NCBI RefSeq assembly: GCF_015291885.1
Contig: NZ_CP036186.1
Location: forward strand, 868,001-932,000
Length of the DNA: 64,000 nucleotides
Direction of reading: 5' to 3'
From: Stutzerimonas stutzeri
GTDB lineage: Bacteria; Pseudomonadota; Gammaproteobacteria; Pseudomonadales; Pseudomonadaceae
Within the stretch, counting starts at the first letter, position 1. The number at the start of each line of letters is the position of its first letter. Under the pieces are notes generated by a model. That model searched no databases, had not been told where the DNA came from, and saw nothing but the letters and a program-made list of their open reading frames with translations. Made by a program: the position numbers and the translations under genes. Shown here piece after piece: positions 9,023 through 18,087 of the stretch.

Positions 9023-10012
9023 CTACGACTCTGGCCGGTATTTCTGGCGGTAGTGGTTGGGTGACAGCTCGGTATGTTGGCGGAAGAGCCGGGCAAAGAA
9101 GCTGGCATCGTCGTAACCCACTTCGTAGCTGATTGTCTTGATGCTCTTGCCGGTGGTGGCGAGCAGACTCTTTGCCGTCTCGATACGCAGTCGCTGCAGA
9201 TAGTGCAGGGGTTTGTCGCCGGTAGCGGCCTGGAAGCGCCGCATGAAGTTGCGAATGCTCATGCCATGCTGGCGAGCCACATCTTCGAAGCGAAACTTTT
9301 CGGCGAAGTTGGCTTCCAGCCACTCCTGAATCTGCAGAATCCGAGTGTCCAGATGCAGCTTCTGCCCGCCGAAACCCAATCGTCCGGGGCTGTAGCTGCG
9401 TTGCAGTTCGAACAGCACATCGCGCGCCATGCCTTGGGCGACATGGGCGCCGCAGAAACGCTCTACCAGATACATGTACAGGTCGCTGGCCGAGGTCGTG
9501 CCGCCTGCGCAGTAGAGGTTGTCGCTATCGGTGAGGTGCTTGTCGGCGCTGAAGTTCACGCCAGGGAAGCGTTCGGCAAAGTCATTGGCAAAGCGCCAAT
9601 GGGTGGTCGCCTCACGGCCTTCCAGCAGCCCGGCCTGGGCCATCCAAAACACCCCGGTGGCTTCGCCGCAGATGACACTGCCCGCGGCATGTCGCTCGGA
9701 CAACCAGGGTGCCACTTCGGGGTACTGCAGGCAGAGTGCGTCGAAATCTCCCCAGAACGCCGGCAGGATCACCATGTCGGCGTTGTCCAGCGGGCCATCT
9801 ACTGTAATGGGTGTCCCACTGAAGGTGTTCACCGCCTGACCGTCCGGGCTGACCAGGCGGGTTTCGAAGGCTGGGGTGAGGTCAAGGCCAAGCTGCTTGC
9901 CGTAGCGCAGGCTGGCCATATGGAAGAAGTCCTTGGCCTGCATTAGGGTCGAGGCGAATACCCCTTCGGTGGCAAGTATGCTGACGCGCTGGATCGAGGA
10001 GAGCTTGGGCAT
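9023..10012 (-). CDS. GlxA-family AraC-type transcriptional regulator
   Basis: A 329-residue regulator. The N-terminal DJ-1/PfpI amidotransferase-like domain (residues about 8-190) contains VICGEATGVFWMAQAGLLEG, where the nucleophile-elbow cysteine is kept. A C-terminal AraC helix-turn-helix domain follows (about 225-325) with FRFEDVARQHGMSIRNFMRRF and ISYEVGYDDASFFARLFR. Members of this group control amine, amino-acid or one-carbon catabolic genes. No obvious target lies adjacent, and nfi is divergent. Confidence 0.85.
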   Translation of the reverse strand: MPKLSSIQRVSILATEGVFASTLMQAKDFFHMASLRYGKQLGLDLTPAFETRLVSPDGQAVNTFSGTPITVDGPLDNADMVILPAFWGDFDALCLQYPEVAPWLSERHAAGSVICGEATGVFWMAQAGLLEGREATTHWRFANDFAERFPGVNFSADKHLTDSDNLYCAGGTTSASDLYMYLVERFCGAHVAQGMARDVLFELQRSYSPGRLGFGGQKLHLDTRILQIQEWLEANFAEKFRFEDVARQHGMSIRNFMRRFQAATGDKPLHYLQRLRIETAKSLLATTGKSIKTISYEVGYDDASFFARLFRQHTELSPNHYRQKYRPES

Positions 10013-10169
10013 GCGATTCTAATTATTGTGGTGGAATAACAGGGTAAAACTGCCGTGCGGCGGCTGGAGCGTCCTATTTTTTCGCGGCACTGTCTAGCCT
10101 GAACTGAAGCGGGACGGCTGAACCGCTGCTCAGGTATGGCGTCGAACCGCTGATGTACAGGAGCGAAAT

Positions 10170-10910
10170 ATGAGCGAAACCAGTCAATATCTGATCGCAC
10201 CTTTCGGTGATTGGGACGGCAGCCCGGCCGCGGCGCGAGCGATGCAGCAGACCCTGGCCTCGCAAGTGCGCTTGCAGGATGACTTTCCGCCGTTGCGGTT
10301 GATTGCCGGAGTGGATGTCGGCTTCGAGGAGGGCGGCAGCATCACCCGTGCAGCCGCTGTTCTGCTGGATGCCGATACGTTGGAGCTGGTTGGCAGCAGC
10401 CTGGCGCGAATTCCGACGAACATGCCCTACATTCCCGGTCTGCTGTCGTTTCGTGAGTTGCCCGCCGTGCTGCAGGCGCTCGGTGAATTGCCGGCCGTTC
10501 CCGATCTGATCTTTTCCGATGGCCACGGTATCGCCCACCCTCGGCGCCTTGGCATTGCCGCACACTTGGGCGTGGTGACCGGTTTGCCCACCATCGGCGT
10601 GGCGAAGAAGCTACTCACCGGCGAGCATGACGAGCTCGATCTTATGCGTGGTGCGCAGGTAGAGCTGCGTGACAAGAAAACCGGCGAAGTGATCGGCTGT
10701 GTACTGCGCAGCAAGGACAAGGTGCGGCCGCTGATCATTTCCCCCGGCAACCGTGTGAGCATCGCCACCGCGCCGCAACTGGTGATGCGTTACCTGACGC
10801 GCTATCGCCTGCCGGAACCGACCCGACTGGCCGATCGTCTTGCATCGCGCCGCGAGGAAAAGGCCGCAGCGCGCCGTCTCGGGGCAGCTGGCACGGCCGG
10901 CGACTCGTAG
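10170..10910 (+). CDS. nfi: Endonuclease V (deoxyinosine repair)
   Basis: Cleaves DNA at the second phosphodiester bond 3' of deoxyinosine, acting in repair of deaminated adenine. The 246-residue product shows the family motifs in order: LIAGVDVGF (first catalytic Asp), NMPYIPGLLSFRE, LIFSDGHGIAHPRRLGIA (second catalytic Asp), TIGVAKKLL and ISPGNRVS. A good Shine-Dalgarno (AGGAG) precedes the ATG. The C-terminal Arg/Ala-rich tail is slightly longer than in E. coli. Confidence 0.93.
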   Translation: MSETSQYLIAPFGDWDGSPAAARAMQQTLASQVRLQDDFPPLRLIAGVDVGFEEGGSITRAAAVLLDADTLELVGSSLARIPTNMPYIPGLLSFRELPAVLQALGELPAVPDLIFSDGHGIAHPRRLGIAAHLGVVTGLPTIGVAKKLLTGEHDELDLMRGAQVELRDKKTGEVIGCVLRSKDKVRPLIISPGNRVSIATAPQLVMRYLTRYRLPEPTRLADRLASRREEKAAARRLGAAGTAGDS

Positions 10911-10996
10911 GGACGTCGGTTAGAGCTTGGCTGGGCTTGCGGGCGGCCTCTCGCAGGCGATAGCCTGCGGGCCTGCTGTCAGCATGGGCCTCAACG

Positions 10997-11548
10997 ATGA
11001 ATCTGGATTCTGCCACCGGCTGGTGTCACGGCGTCCTTCACTGCCCGTCGCCAAACTTCAATCAGCGCCCGGCATGCGAGATATCCCTGCTGGTGATTCA
11101 CAACATCAGCCTGCCGCCGGGGCAGTTCGGCACCGGCAAGGTTCAGCAGTTCTTCCAGAATTGCCTGCAGTGCAGCGAGCACCCCTTCTTCGAGGAGATT
11201 GCGGAGCTGCAGGTGTCGGCGCATTTTCTTATCGAGCGTGATGGCGCGATCACTCAGTTCGTCTCCTGTCTGGATCGAGCGTGGCATGCTGGTATTTCCC
11301 GCTTCGACGGCCGCGAAGGCTGCAACGATTTCTCCATCGGCATCGAGCTGGAGGGGACCGACAATGAGCCATTCAGCGAGGCGCAGTATCACGCGCTGAT
11401 CGAGCTTTGCCGGGTGCTGCAGTGTGCCTATCCGGCGATCACGCCCGAGCGGGTATGCGGTCATAGCGATATCGCCCCTGGGCGCAAGACCGATCCCGGC
11501 CCGGCGTTCGACTGGCAAAGGCTGCGTGACGCTTCCATTACCTGCTGA
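10997..11548 (+). CDS. ampD: 1,6-anhydro-N-acetylmuramyl-L-alanine amidase
   Basis: Cytoplasmic zinc amidase that removes the stem peptide from anhydromuropeptides during peptidoglycan recycling. By lowering the inducer it keeps AmpR-controlled beta-lactamase silent. At 183 residues it matches family length. Zinc ligands correspond to His35 (LLVIHN), His156 (CGHSDIAPGRK) and Asp166. Glu117 and Lys164 fit the catalytic positions. It is followed 15 bp later by ampE, the classical ampDE operon. Confidence 0.95.
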   Translation: MNLDSATGWCHGVLHCPSPNFNQRPACEISLLVIHNISLPPGQFGTGKVQQFFQNCLQCSEHPFFEEIAELQVSAHFLIERDGAITQFVSCLDRAWHAGISRFDGREGCNDFSIGIELEGTDNEPFSEAQYHALIELCRVLQCAYPAITPERVCGHSDIAPGRKTDPGPAFDWQRLRDASITC

Positions 11549-11563
11549 TGAAAGGAACGGACG

Positions 11564-12400
11564 ATGAGTTTTCTGGTGATTCTGCTCGTGCTGCTGGTGG
11601 AGAAATTCTCCGATTGGCGGCCACGGCTGCAGCACGATGGCCCCTGGCTGGCGCGGCTGCGTCAGGTCGAGGCCAGTTCGCGCATGCAGCATGCGCCCTG
11701 GTTGGCGTTACTGCTGCTGGTGTTGCTGCCAGTGGCTCTGCTCGGCTTGTTGCTGGCGACGCTGGAGCCTTTGGCCTATGGCTGGCTGAGCCTGCCGCTG
11801 CATCTGCTGGTGCTGCTGTACAGCCTTGGCCGTGGCCATGCCAAGGCTGAGCTCGGTGCCTTCCGCGATGCGTGGCGACGTGGCGACCAGGAAGCGGCTG
11901 CGCTGGCTGCCGAGCGTGACGTCGGTTTGCAGGAGCAGGACCCACCCAGCCTGATGCAAGCGGTGCAGGCGCGCCTGCTGTGGAAGAGCTACGAAGGCTT
12001 TTTCGCCGTCATCTTCTGGTACCTGCTGCTCGGGCCGATGGCGGCGCTGGCGTATCGGCTGCTGGCGTTGTGTGCCGAGCATGCGGAGCTTGCCGGATTG
12101 CGTGAGCGGGCCGAACAGCTGCGGCATGCCTTCGACTGGTTGCCGGTGCGGGTCCTGCTGGGCAGTTTCGCGCTGGTCGGCAACTTCGTCGCAGTCAACC
12201 GAGCGCTGCTGCATGAGTTGCTGAGCTGGGATGTGCCTGCGCGTCGGCTGCTGGCCGATGCCGGGCCTTTGGCCGCCGACCTGCCACCTGTGATCGATGG
12301 TGAGGCGGGCATCGCGCGGCTCGATGCGATTGCCGCGTTGCTGGTGCGCACGCGCGTGTTCTGGTACGCGGTAATCGCGGTCTGGACGATTCTCGCTTGA
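11564..12400 (+). CDS. ampE: Regulatory signalling modulator protein AmpE
   Basis: A 278-residue polytopic inner-membrane protein encoded directly after ampD. Hydrophobic segments occur at about residues 1-12, 45-70, 145-170 and at the C-terminus (VFWYAVIAVWTIL). LVEKFSDWRPRLQ near the start and SYEGFFAVIFWYLLLGPMAALAYR are characteristic of AmpE/CobD-like proteins. It has been proposed as a sensor in beta-lactamase induction, but its biochemical role is unsettled. Confidence 0.92.
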   Translation: MSFLVILLVLLVEKFSDWRPRLQHDGPWLARLRQVEASSRMQHAPWLALLLLVLLPVALLGLLLATLEPLAYGWLSLPLHLLVLLYSLGRGHAKAELGAFRDAWRRGDQEAAALAAERDVGLQEQDPPSLMQAVQARLLWKSYEGFFAVIFWYLLLGPMAALAYRLLALCAEHAELAGLRERAEQLRHAFDWLPVRVLLGSFALVGNFVAVNRALLHELLSWDVPARRLLADAGPLAADLPPVIDGEAGIARLDAIAALLVRTRVFWYAVIAVWTILA

Positions 12401-12666
12401 GCCTCGATGCGGCGATCGCTGCTGAATAGCTCTCCATAAAACCGCTGTATGGTCATTTTGCCCTGCAGCGCCGCAACCCTCAGGCCAGACGCCTTGCGCT
12501 ATCGCTGGTCACCGCTTGCCTGCTGGCCATCATTTGGCTATTACCTTAAGTTACAAAAGCATCAACCGATATCCCGTATAACCCGGGCAGATGACATCCT
12601 CTGACGAGCCCTGCTACGCGCTGCAATAGCGTGTAAGCCAATACCAATAAAATTGGGAGACGTCGT

Positions 12667-14697
12667 GTGAATAGCCTGTTGTATCCCGCGATCGCGTTCA
12701 TGAACCGCCTGAGCTTCGGCATGAAGTTCAGCCTGGTCAGTGTCTTGTTTTTCGTTCCCATGTTGCTAACCAACTACTACCTGGTGCGTGATTCGTACCG
12801 GGAATTCGTCGGTACCCGCATCGAACTGCAGAGCCTGGATCTGCTTGGTTCGACGCTGCAGGTACGGCGCAGCATGGAGGACTGGCTGGACCTGGTGCGC
12901 ATCGAATCGGTCATCGGCCAGACCGGCAATGTCGCGGCGCTCGCCGCCGGCCTGAAAAAGGTTGAGGGCGAACTCGCTACGCAGCTTCAGGCGCTCGTGC
13001 CAGTGGGTGATGCGCCAGAGCAGATCGCCGAGTTCAACACCCGCTGCGATGAGCTGGTGGCCGGATTGAGCGCCGCGCAGGCTGAGCAATCGCTGCAGTC
13101 CAAGGCTGCCATGGCCGAAACACTGCTGGGCCAGACACAGGTGATGATCAAGCTGGTGGCAGGGCAGTCCGGGCTCAGCCAGGACGTCGCCCGTGAGGTG
13201 CGCTTGCTGGCCGAGCTGCTGACCACGGTGACGCCGGCCATCAGCGCATCACTGGGTCAGGGGCGCGCAGTGGGCTCCTATACCTTCGGCCAGGGCTATC
13301 TGAATTCCGATGCCAGCAATACGCTGGACAACCTTGTGCTGGAGCTGGAAAAGCAGCAGGTGCAGTACGCGGCGCAGCTGCAGGACGCGCTAGGCGCGAG
13401 CGCAGCGGCGCGTAGTCGGCTTGAGTCGTTTGCCACCGCCAGCCGTGAGTCGCTGCAGGCGAGCAGCGATATCCTGCAGGACGAGGTGATCATGGCCGAG
13501 GCGCTCGATCGCCCGTGGGAGCAGTTCTACGAGCGCATCAGTGCGCAGATGGCCAAGACCTATCAGTTGAACGACGCCATTCTCGATGTCCTCGCGGTGC
13601 AGCTGGCCGAACGGCTGGAGGAAAAGCGCCTGTTGATGACCTTGCTGCTGTCGGCGCTGGCTATAGTGCTGTTTCTGGTGGCTTACCTGTACGCCGGTTT
13701 CTATGCCTCTACTCGTGCATCACTGCGTAGTCTCGGCGAGATCATGGGCAAGGTCGCCGCCGGTGATATGACCGCGCGTTATCAGGTGCAGAGCCGTGAC
13801 GAGTTGGGTGACTTGGGTAAGGTATTCAATACCACCGTGGCGCAGATCCGTGAGCTGATCGAACGGGTCGGCCAGACGGTCGCCGAAGTCGAGCGTCAGG
13901 CGCAGCGGGTCGAAAGCGTCTCCGGGGAGAGCAGCCAGACGGTGTCTGAGCAGCGCGGCCAGATCGAGCAGGTGGCCACCGCGATGAACGAGATGTCGGC
14001 CACTGCCCAGGAGGTTGCCAGCAGCGCCGAAGCGGCGGTTGGCAGTGCGCAGAGCGTCAACCGGGAAACCGTAAGCGGACGCGCACTGGTAGTGGCCCAG
14101 GTCGGTGGCATCCAGCGGCTGGCGAGTGAAATCGAGCAGTCCGTGCAGGTGATCAACCAGCTGGCTGGCGATAGTCAGGCGATTAGTCAGGTTCTGGATG
14201 TGATCAAGGCTATCGCCGAGCAAACCAACCTGTTGGCCCTCAATGCCGCTATCGAGGCGGCTCGTGCCGGTGAGCAGGGTCGCGGTTTCGCCGTGGTCGC
14301 CGATGAGGTGCGCGGGCTGGCGCAGCGGACGCAGAAGTCCACAGCGGAAATCGAGCAGATGATCGCCCGTTTGCAAAATGGCGTCGGTGCGGCAGTGAAT
14401 GCCATGCATGCCAGTCAGGCGCTGGCCGAAGGCACCGTTGGCCAGTCGGCGCAGGTGGAGCAGGCGTTGGAAAACATCCTTGGCGCAGTAGGCCAGATCG
14501 TCGATCAGAACCAGCAGATTGCGGCGGCGGCAGAGCAGCAGACTGCCGTTGCTCACGATATTGATCGCAATATTGTTGCGATCAATGAAGCTGGGCAACG
14601 TACTGCTGAGGGTGCCGGACACACCGAGCAGGCGAGTCGTGAGCTTTCGCAGTTGGTCGGCCGCCTGCAACAGCTGATCGGTGCGTTTCGTGTCTGA
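12667..14697 (+). CDS. Methyl-accepting chemotaxis protein
   Basis: A 676-residue chemoreceptor. It has an N-terminal membrane helix (about residues 22-42), a roughly 280-residue periplasmic helical sensor, and a second membrane helix ([19 protein letters not shown], about 325-343). A HAMP domain follows ([18 protein letters not shown]), then a signalling domain with the hairpin tip [20 protein letters not shown]. The GTG start at 12667 has GGGAGA upstream. In P. aeruginosa a chemoreceptor gene also sits beside ampDE, so this is a syntenic orthologue. The ligand is unknown. Confidence 0.9.
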   Translation: MNSLLYPAIAFMNRLSFGMKFSLVSVLFFVPMLLTNYYLVRDSYREFVGTRIELQSLDLLGSTLQVRRSMEDWLDLVRIESVIGQTGNVAALAAGLKKVEGELATQLQALVPVGDAPEQIAEFNTRCDELVAGLSAAQAEQSLQSKAAMAETLLGQTQVMIKLVAGQSGLSQDVAREVRLLAELLTTVTPAISASLGQGRAVGSYTFGQGYLNSDASNTLDNLVLELEKQQVQYAAQLQDALGASAAARSRLESFATASRESLQASSDILQDEVIMAEALDRPWEQFYERISAQMAKTYQLNDAILDVLAVQLAERLEEKRLLMTLLLSALAIVLFLVAYLYAGFYASTRASLRSLGEIMGKVAAGDMTARYQVQSRDELGDLGKVFNTTVAQIRELIERVGQTVAEVERQAQRVESVSGESSQTVSEQRGQIEQVATAMNEMSATAQEVASSAEAAVGSAQSVNRETVSGRALVVAQVGGIQRLASEIEQSVQVINQLAGDSQAISQVLDVIKAIAEQTNLLALNAAIEAARAGEQGRGFAVVADEVRGLAQRTQKSTAEIEQMIARLQNGVGAAVNAMHASQALAEGTVGQSAQVEQALENILGAVGQIVDQNQQIAAAAEQQTAVAHDIDRNIVAINEAGQRTAEGAGHTEQASRELSQLVGRLQQLIGAFRV

Positions 14698-14718
14698 AAC
14701 GGTGCTGCCGCAGATTTT

Positions 14719-15504
14719 TCAGGCCTGCGGCCAGCCAAACAACTCACAGCTGTTGTGGTAGCTGGCAGCCGCCAGCTCGTCGGCGTCTATGCCCTTCAGA
14801 TCGGCCAGCATTCGGCAGATGTCTGGTAGCAGTTCGGGGCTGTTGCGCTCACCGGCGTGGCCTGCCGGTGGAATGTCCGGAGAGTCGGTCTCCAGCACAA
14901 TGGCCTCCAGTGGCAGTTGTTTCAACACCCGATGCATCCGCAGTGCCTGTGGCCAGGTGCCGGCGCCGCCGAGGCCGAGCTTGAAGCCCAGGCGCAGGTA
15001 CTCCCGAGCCTCTTCCCAGCTGCCACTGAAAGCATGAACGACTCCGCTTCGCTGCAGCTTGTGTCGCTTGAGCATGGCGATCATCGGTGCATGGGCGCGA
15101 CGCACATGTAGCAGCACCGGCAGGCTGAATTCCGCGGCCAGCGCCAGCTGCGCTTCGAGCAGGTGATGTTGGCGTTCTATGTCTGGGTCTTGGATGTAGT
15201 AGTCCAGGCCGATTTCGCCGATGGCGCATAGCTTGGATTCCCCTCGTAATCGGTTCAGCCAGCCGCGCAGCTGCTCCACGTGCTCGTTCCGATGCTCCTC
15301 GATAAATATTGGGTGCAGACCGAGTGCGGCGTACGCGGCTGGTTGCGTACAGGCCAGCTGCCAGACCCGCTCCCAGTTCGGCTCGTGCACGCCGAGCACC
15401 ACGATGCGCTCTACACCGGCAGCCTGGCTGCGTGAAAATACCTCGGTGCGGTCGTCATCGAACATCTCGAAGTCGAGGTGGGTATGGGTGTCGATCAGCT
15501 GCAC
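14719..15504 (-). CDS. TatD-family metal-dependent hydrolase
   Basis: A 261-residue TIM-barrel hydrolase of the TatD DNase family. The metal-binding DTHTHLD opens the protein. Further metal ligands are in GEIGLDYY, LHVRRAHAPM (His), VVHAFSGSW (His) and ETDSPDIPP (Asp). TatD proteins are magnesium-dependent 3'-5' exonucleases implicated in DNA quality control. The arrangement fits the YjjV-like branch. It is convergent with the chemoreceptor gene. Confidence 0.88.
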   Translation of the reverse strand: MQLIDTHTHLDFEMFDDDRTEVFSRSQAAGVERIVVLGVHEPNWERVWQLACTQPAAYAALGLHPIFIEEHRNEHVEQLRGWLNRLRGESKLCAIGEIGLDYYIQDPDIERQHHLLEAQLALAAEFSLPVLLHVRRAHAPMIAMLKRHKLQRSGVVHAFSGSWEEAREYLRLGFKLGLGGAGTWPQALRMHRVLKQLPLEAIVLETDSPDIPPAGHAGERNSPELLPDICRMLADLKGIDADELAAASYHNSCELFGWPQA

Positions 15505-15555
15505 GAGCAGGCTCCGTACGGTCAGCAGTGGAGGGGGTGTAATGCTACATGGCCG

Positions 15556-15798
15556 TCAGTGGCCTTCCTCTTCGATCTGAATATCGCTGACACCCAGCTC
15601 CGCGACGCGACTTGCTTCGCTGGGGCGAATCGGGTTCTCCCACGGCGCATCGACGGCGGCGCGCGGCTCACGGACGTGATGCAGCAGTATTTCCAGCTCG
15701 GCTTGCTCCAGGCCGGGTAGCTCGAATGAGCTGAGGAGTAGCGATGCGGGCTCGCCATTGATGCAGTAGTGAATGCGGTAACGCTTCAGTTCGGTCAT
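15556..15798 (-). CDS. Conserved hypothetical protein, 80 aa
   Basis: A small soluble protein beginning MTELKRYRIHYCINGEPASLL, with no signal peptide or membrane segment. The central ASRVAELGVSDIQIEEEGH tail is acidic. It is read in the same direction as its neighbours tatD and ada. It resembles short conserved Pseudomonas proteins without assigned function. Coding is supported by an intact frame with backbone-like codon use. Confidence 0.6.
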   Translation of the reverse strand: MTELKRYRIHYCINGEPASLLLSSFELPGLEQAELEILLHHVREPRAAVDAPWENPIRPSEASRVAELGVSDIQIEEEGH

Positions 15799-15849
15799 GG
15801 CGGCTTCCGGCAGTTGGCGACAGTGCTATATCTGACCGCCGGATTGCGC

Positions 15850-16890
15850 TCAGGCTCCCGGCTCGCTCTGCGCTTCTCGTTCAAGCAGCGCCGCCTTGCG
15901 CTCAATCCCCCAGCGATAACCGGTCAGCGCCCGCTGACTGCCAACCACACGGTGGCAGGGCACGAGTAGCCCGATGGGGTTGCTGGCGCACGCTCGCGCC
16001 ACTGCGCGGGCGTGGCTGCCGAGGTCGGCCGCAAGCTCAGCGTAACGTCGCGTTTCCCCGGCAGGAATCTGCTGCAGCGCTTGCCAGACACGTTGCTGGA
16101 AGGCTGTGCCGCGCAGATCGAGCGGCAGCCGGGCGGCGTGCTGTGGTTCTTGCAGTTGGCTGACGATTGCCTGCAGCCACTCACCCAGACCGTCCTGATC
16201 GCGCTGCAGCTGTGCCGCGGCAAAGCGAGAGCGCAGCTCGTCTTCCAGCGCTGTTGGATCGTCGCCGAACAGCAGGGCGCAGATACCTTTGTCGCTGCTG
16301 GCGACCAGCAACAGGCCGAGCGGGCAGGGCGCCAGAGCATAGCGCAGGGTTTCGCCCGCACCTTTGCGTCGGCGCTGGGCCGGCGTCAGCGCCTGCGCGT
16401 CCGCATAGGGTGCCCGCGTGCCGGAGTAGCCGGCGGCGAGGGCGGCGTCGAGTACCGAATCCGCATCGGCTAGCTGCATTTCCAGGCGTTCGCGGCGGCG
16501 GGCCGCTGACCAGCCTCGAGGGGTCATGCCGGTGCGCGCCTTGAACGCCCGCGACAGGTAGGTCGGCGACAGCCCAATACGCGCAGCCAGCTGCTGCAGT
16601 GGCAGTGGCGCCTCGGCTTCATCGAGCAGGCGGCAGGCGGCGACCACCAGTGCATCGAGCTGCTCGCTCGGGCTTGGTCCGGTGGGCGAGCAGCGCCGGC
16701 ACGGGCGAAATCCGTCGGCTTTGGCCTTCTCGGCGTCGGTGTAGAACACCACGCGTTCGCGCGCCGGCCGGCGTGCCGGGCAGCTGGGACGGCAGAAAAT
16801 TCCGGTCGAACGCACGGCGAAAACGAAGCGGTCGTCGAAGGCTGCATCGCGTTCGCAAACGGCTTGCCAGCAGCGGTCCTGGTCGAACAT
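15850..16890 (-). CDS. ada: Ada: methyl phosphotriester / O6-methylguanine-DNA methyltransferase and regulator
   Basis: A suicide repair enzyme and transcription activator of the adaptive response to alkylation. The N-terminal zinc domain has GIFCRPSCPARRP (Cys33, Cys37) and FRPCRRCSP. An AraC-type DNA-binding domain follows (LAARIGLSPTYLSRAFKA). The C-terminal methyltransferase domain has IPAGETRRYAELAADLG and active-site PCHRVVGSQ. At 346 residues it matches full-length bifunctional Ada. Induction by its own methylated form is expected from the family. Confidence 0.94.
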   Translation of the reverse strand: MFDQDRCWQAVCERDAAFDDRFVFAVRSTGIFCRPSCPARRPARERVVFYTDAEKAKADGFRPCRRCSPTGPSPSEQLDALVVAACRLLDEAEAPLPLQQLAARIGLSPTYLSRAFKARTGMTPRGWSAARRRERLEMQLADADSVLDAALAAGYSGTRAPYADAQALTPAQRRRKGAGETLRYALAPCPLGLLLVASSDKGICALLFGDDPTALEDELRSRFAAAQLQRDQDGLGEWLQAIVSQLQEPQHAARLPLDLRGTAFQQRVWQALQQIPAGETRRYAELAADLGSHARAVARACASNPIGLLVPCHRVVGSQRALTGYRWGIERKAALLEREAQSEPGA

Positions 16891-17047
16891 GGCGCGACTC
16901 CTTGGTTGATGATGGGATTGTCAGCCCTGCGTCGTGTCTGCGCCAACCCGATGCGTGCTTTCAAAGTCGATGGGGAGCATGGAAGCCGGTCGGCGATTGC
17001 CGTAACCTGCAGCATCGCCATGACCGAGAAGGACCTGCAAGCCGCTG

Positions 17048-17938
17048 ATGAAAACGCCTAAACGACTCGAACCGCTGATCGAGGATGGCCTGATCGACGA
17101 GGTGCTGCGACCGCTGATGAGCGGCAAGGAAGCAGCGGTATACGTGGTGCGCTGTGGCGATGAGCTGCGCTGCGCCAAGGTCTACAAGGAAGCCAACAAG
17201 CGCAGCTTCCGTCAGGCCGTGAAATACCAGGAAGGCCGCAAGGTGCGCAGCAGCCGCGATGCGCGCGCCATGGCCAAAGGCTCCAAGCACGGGCGCAAGG
17301 AGAAGGAAGACAACTGGCAGAACGCCGAGGTTGCGGCCCTGTTCCGCCTGGCCGATGCCGGCGTGCGAGTGCCCAAGCCCTACGATTTCCTCGACGGCGT
17401 GCTGCTGATGGAGATGATCGCCGGCGAGGATGGCGATGCCGCACCGCGACTGAACGACGTCGACCTACATCCGGACGATGCCCGCGAGTTCCATGCGTTC
17501 ATGATTCACGAAGTGGTCAAGATGCTCTGCGCGGGGCTGGTGCACGGTGACTTGTCCGAATTCAACGTGCTGCTCGATGAGCACGGCCCGGTGATCATCG
17601 ACCTGCCGCAGGCGGTGGATGCGGCCGGCAACAACCATGCGTTCGAAATGCTCGAACGCGATGTCGGCAACATGTCGGCCTATTTCGGCCAGTTCGCCCC
17701 GGAGCTCAAGTTCACGCGGTACGCCAAGGAGATGTGGGCGCTGTACGAGCAGGGCAAGCTGACCACCGAGACCGAGCTGACCGGCGAGTTTGCCGAGCCG
17801 GAAGATGCCGCGGATATCGATGCGGTAATGCGCGAGATCAAGGCTACGCTGGCCGAGCAGGAGCGCCGCGAGGCCTTGCGCGGGGCCGACGATGCGCCGA
17901 AGGATGAGCCGCCGGAGCCGCCATGGATGAGAGGGTAA
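17048..17938 (+). CDS. RIO1-family atypical serine kinase
   Basis: A 296-residue protein kinase-like ATPase. The N-terminal glycine-poor nucleotide loop is LMSGKEAAVYVV, followed by the ATP-anchoring lysine in LRCAKVYKE. A basic segment (DARAMAKGSKHGRKEKE) is typical of bacterial RIO1. The catalytic loop is VHGDLSEFNVLL and the metal-binding Asp is in VIIDLPQAVD. Its bacterial substrate is not known. The C-terminal 60 residues are acidic and probably disordered. Confidence 0.88.
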   Translation: MKTPKRLEPLIEDGLIDEVLRPLMSGKEAAVYVVRCGDELRCAKVYKEANKRSFRQAVKYQEGRKVRSSRDARAMAKGSKHGRKEKEDNWQNAEVAALFRLADAGVRVPKPYDFLDGVLLMEMIAGEDGDAAPRLNDVDLHPDDAREFHAFMIHEVVKMLCAGLVHGDLSEFNVLLDEHGPVIIDLPQAVDAAGNNHAFEMLERDVGNMSAYFGQFAPELKFTRYAKEMWALYEQGKLTTETELTGEFAEPEDAADIDAVMREIKATLAEQERREALRGADDAPKDEPPEPPWMRG

Positions 17939-18087
17939 TTGGCAGTCTCTAGCAAGAGCTGGAGACTGCTGGCTCTGCTTCGTTGAGCCGCTTGATCGCC
18001 TGGTTTCCCAGGAGGCGAACCAGGCTATCAAGTGACTTGGCAATCGGTTTGGCTAGAGCGACCAAAGGCTTTGGCTTTTCAACGGCT